Shown here one piece after another: positions 62,023 through 64,000 of a stretch of 64,000 nucleotides of DNA. The stretch comes from Planctomycetales bacterium (lineage in GTDB: Bacteria; Planctomycetota; SZUA-567). The stretch's first letter is position 1; every line of letters begins with the position of its first letter. The notes below the pieces were generated by a model, which was not told where the DNA came from, searched no databases, and saw only the letters and a program-made list of their open reading frames with translations. The translations under genes and the position numbers were made by a program. The stretch covers positions 36,552 to 100,551 of the forward strand of contig BNUQ01000004.1 in assembly GCA_025997475.1 (NCBI GenBank), given 5' to 3'.

Positions 62023-63034
62023 ACCACATTCCTGCGGCGCAGGCGCGGATTTGGCGGACACAATTCGCCACGTCGTCGAACGCCGGCGGCGTCAGCGATT
62101 GCGCGCCGTCGCAGAGGGCGCATTTCGGATTGTTGTGAACCTCGATAATCAACCCGTCCACGCCAATCGCCGCCGCCGCCAGCGACAACGGCTTCACCCA
62201 CCGCGCCACGCCGCACGAATGACTGGGGTCGATGACCACCGGCAAGTGCGTCAATTCCCGCAACACCGGCACGGCGGAAATGTCGAGCGTGTTCCGCGTC
62301 GCGCTCTCGAACGTGCGGATGCCGCGCTCGCACAAAATCACGTCCGGCGAGCCGCTCGCCATAATGTATTCCGCGCTCATCAACAATTCTTGCAACGTGT
62401 TCGCCAGACCGCGTTTTATCAACACCGGCTTGCGCATTTCGCCGACTTCTTTCAGCAACTCAAAATTTTGCATATTGCGCGCGCCGATTTGAATAAGGTC
62501 AACATTCGCGAACAGCGGAATGTGCGCCGCGTCCATAATTTCGGTAACAATCGGCAGACCGGTTTCTTTTTTCGCGAGTTCAAGCAATCGCAAACCCTCG
62601 CCGTGCAAGCCCTGAAAAGCGTAAGGCGAGGTGCGCGGCTTGAAGGCGCCGCCGCGAAGAATCGTCGCGCCGGACGCTTTGACGGCTTTCGCCACCGTGA
62701 TAATTTGCTCTTCGCTTTCGACCGAGCAGGGACCGGCGATAAGTTGAAAATTGCCGCCGCCGATTTTGACGCGCGCCGCGCCGATTTCGACGACGGTGTC
62801 TTCGGTGTGGAATTTGCGGTTGGCTTTTTTGTAGGGGTCTTGAATCCGCCGCACGTCCTCCACGCAATCAATCGCCTTAATCGTGCCGATGTCGAGGCGC
62901 GTGGTGTCGCCAATCAGCCCGACAATCGTTTGCAATTTGCCGGAAAGATTGACCTCGAAATTCATATTCTTCATCCACGCCACGAGTTGGTTGATTTGCG
63001 CCTCGGTGGTCTGGGGTTTTAAGATGACAATCAT
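62021..63034 (-). CDS. aroF: 3-deoxy-7-phosphoheptulonate synthase (DAHP synthase, AroG/AroF-type, type I beta)
   Basis: First step of the shikimate pathway: condenses phosphoenolpyruvate and erythrose-4-phosphate. 337 aa. An N-terminal ferredoxin-like regulatory domain (MIVILKPQTTEAQINQL, about 1-70) precedes the TIM barrel with LIAGPCSVESEEQI, ATILRGGAFKPRTSPYAFQG, IQIGARNMQNFELLKE, VLIKRGLANTLQE and DPSHSCGV. The domain order is that of type I-beta enzymes, in which the N-terminal domain senses aromatic amino acids. ATG 63034 has no strong Shine-Dalgarno site. No other aro gene is adjacent. Symbol is by family; paralogues cannot be excluded. Confidence 0.93.
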   Translation of the reverse strand: MIVILKPQTTEAQINQLVAWMKNMNFEVNLSGKLQTIVGLIGDTTRLDIGTIKAIDCVEDVRRIQDPYKKANRKFHTEDTVVEIGAARVKIGGGNFQLIAGPCSVESEEQIITVAKAVKASGATILRGGAFKPRTSPYAFQGLHGEGLRLLELAKKETGLPIVTEIMDAAHIPLFANVDLIQIGARNMQNFELLKEVGEMRKPVLIKRGLANTLQELLMSAEYIMASGSPDVILCERGIRTFESATRNTLDISAVPVLRELTHLPVVIDPSHSCGVARWVKPLSLAAAAIGVDGLIIEVHNNPKCALCDGAQSLTPPAFDDVANCVRQIRACAAGMW

Positions 63035-63104
63035 CGTGCGTTCGCTTTCGGGGGTGTGAGGGACAATTACGAATTAAAAATTACGAATGGCGGAGAGAGC
63101 GGTT

Positions 63105-63285
63105 GCTCTATTCAATTGCCACGCGCTTTAGCGCGTGGATAGCGTCTCCATTAAAATGGGCTTTAGCCCAAACAAACATTCGGCTAAAGCCGGTGGAATT
63201 AAATGACATTTTTTATTTTGGGCTAAAGCCCGTTATTTTTTTGACCGCCGACCACGCCTTAAAAGGCGTGGCAATTGAATAGGGC
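63105..63285. repeat. Family C composite palindrome, copy C3
   Basis: Ends GCTCTATTCAATTGCCACGC and GCGTGGCAATTGAATAGGGC, inner GGGCTTTAGCCC and GGGCTAAAGCCC hairpins. Upstream of DAHP synthase, downstream of the FkbM gene. Confidence 0.85.
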
Positions 63286-63306
63286 AATCACATTTCGTCG
63301 CCGGCA

Positions 63307-64000
63307 TCATGCTTTTTGCGCCCGAATTAAACCGTGGCGCAAATACGGCGGCGCGAATTTCTCGTCATAGATAAAGAGCATCCATCCGGTTGAGTATTCG
63401 GTTTTGAAGCCGTTTTGTCCGAGTATCGCTTTTAAGTCCGCCGCGTCGTTTTGCCGATGATAGGCGCATAAAATCAGCCGCAAATTTTCTTTGGTCGTCA
63501 GCGCCCGCGACGCGCCTTTTAATAACGCGACTTCCGCGCCTTCAATGTCCGCTTTGATAAAAGTTATTTCATTATTACCGTCAAAATCATCCAGCGTGAT
63601 GCGATTTCCTTCGGTGCGGTCGGCGATATATTTATTCACTATCACCGTTTTTTCTTGCCAGGGAGCGAAGGTCTTTTGCAACGCTTCAATCCAAGATTTT
63701 TCACACTCAAACAGATAGCATTTTTTTACTTTTTCGATGACCGACAGCGCGAAAAGGCCTTCCGCCGCGCCAATATCCGCTAAAACGTCGCCGTTTTCCA
63801 CGTGAAAATCCGGTGTTTCGTATAAATGCGGCGAATCCTTATCCTGTTCAATCAACAATCCGTTGTAATATCCGCGCGCTTGTTCTTGTCCCCAACCGCG
63901 CGGGAAATACATTCGTTGACCGAGGTGAATAACATAACACATCCCGCCATCAAGATAAACTTCTATATCTTCGGCGTGATGATTGCGGGTAAATTCATAC
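63307..64000 (-). CDS. FkbM-family methyltransferase (5' end outside window)
   Basis: At least 231 residues in frame to the right edge; the ATG at 63942 is internal, because the frame runs on as YEFTRNHHAEDIEVYLDGG. The methyltransferase signature is GDVLADIGAAEGLFALSVIE (SAM-binding loop), followed by YLFECEKSWIEALQ and the FkbM-typical FIKADIEGAEVALLKGASRAL. Such enzymes methylate sugars or other small molecules, often in glycan clusters. This gene is more AT-rich than its neighbours, so it may be of foreign origin. Upstream context lies outside the window. Confidence 0.82.
   Translation of the reverse strand, partial: YEFTRNHHAEDIEVYLDGGMCYVIHLGQRMYFPRGWGQEQARGYYNGLLIEQDKDSPHLYETPDFHVENGDVLADIGAAEGLFALSVIEKVKKCYLFECEKSWIEALQKTFAPWQEKTVIVNKYIADRTEGNRITLDDFDGNNEITFIKADIEGAEVALLKGASRALTTKENLRLILCAYHRQNDAADLKAILGQNGFKTEYSTGWMLFIYDEKFAPPYLRHGLIRAQKA

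Overview
The window is a stretch of ordinary chromosome from a GC-rich, Gram-negative-type (diderm) bacterium. Evidence for an outer membrane is an autotransporter, an AsmA-like giant protein, two lipoproteins and a LolA-like protein. The mix of ClpC with a UVR segment, MtaB, a DUF4912-like protein, an AmaP/Asp23-like protein, HEAT and TPR scaffolds, and large families of palindromic intergenic repeats suggests the PVC group (Lentisphaerota, Kiritimatiellota or Verrucomicrobiota). That placement is inference: the window has no rRNA or ribosomal proteins. Shine-Dalgarno sites are clear for about half the genes and absent for the rest.

Layout. 1-6.3 kb: 3' end of a BMP-type ABC substrate-binding gene, a Cys-cluster protein, a HEAT-like protein, a lower-GC two-gene cassette of unknown function and a DUF4912-like protein. 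6.6-15.9 kb: prfA, a large hybrid sensor kinase, mfd and an AhpD-like gene. 16-24 kb: a secreted 5'-nucleotidase, a SpoU-family RNA methyltransferase, mtaB, xylulokinase, a small lipoprotein and citrate synthase. 24.5-31.4 kb (+ strand): autotransporter, a PIN protein with a 66-aa partner, and a 1304-aa AsmA-like protein. 31.7-38.8 kb: two paralogous membrane-anchored repeat proteins, tRNA-Glu, an ABC ATPase with ruined P-loops, mraY and nadK. 39-50 kb: clpC, DUF5618, recG, a SulP transporter, a TPR protein, panD and a Gfo/Idh oxidoreductase. 50-64 kb: gltD, LolA-like, AmaP-like, a ZnuA-like lipoprotein without metal-binding histidines, higBA, a ketosynthase, a BECR-like nuclease, dnaX, dapF, asnB, DAHP synthase and a FkbM methyltransferase cut by the window edge.

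Most of the core genes do unrelated housekeeping work. The tightest co-directional run is dnaX > BECR-like > ketosynthase > higB > higA > ZnuA-like (58981 to 53875, minus strand), with gaps of 5 to 55 nt.

The most distinctive content is intergenic. At least six families of inverted-repeat elements fill the gaps. (1) A 163-bp fold-back MITE-like element in three copies has 3-bp target duplications, and two copies sit inside other repeats whose empty versions are also in the window. (2) Palindromes whose arms are tandem heptamers (AGAGTTG and variants) often fill the whole gap between two genes, put stops in all three frames facing inward, and supply the stop codons of several genes. (3) Roughly 350-bp palindromes contain hairpins whose stems covary between copies. 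Composite nested forms occur at 33.3-33.7, 38.8-39.1, 44.4-44.7, 46.6-46.9 and 51.6-52.1 kb. No CRISPR array, rRNA operon, full-length IS or prophage is seen.
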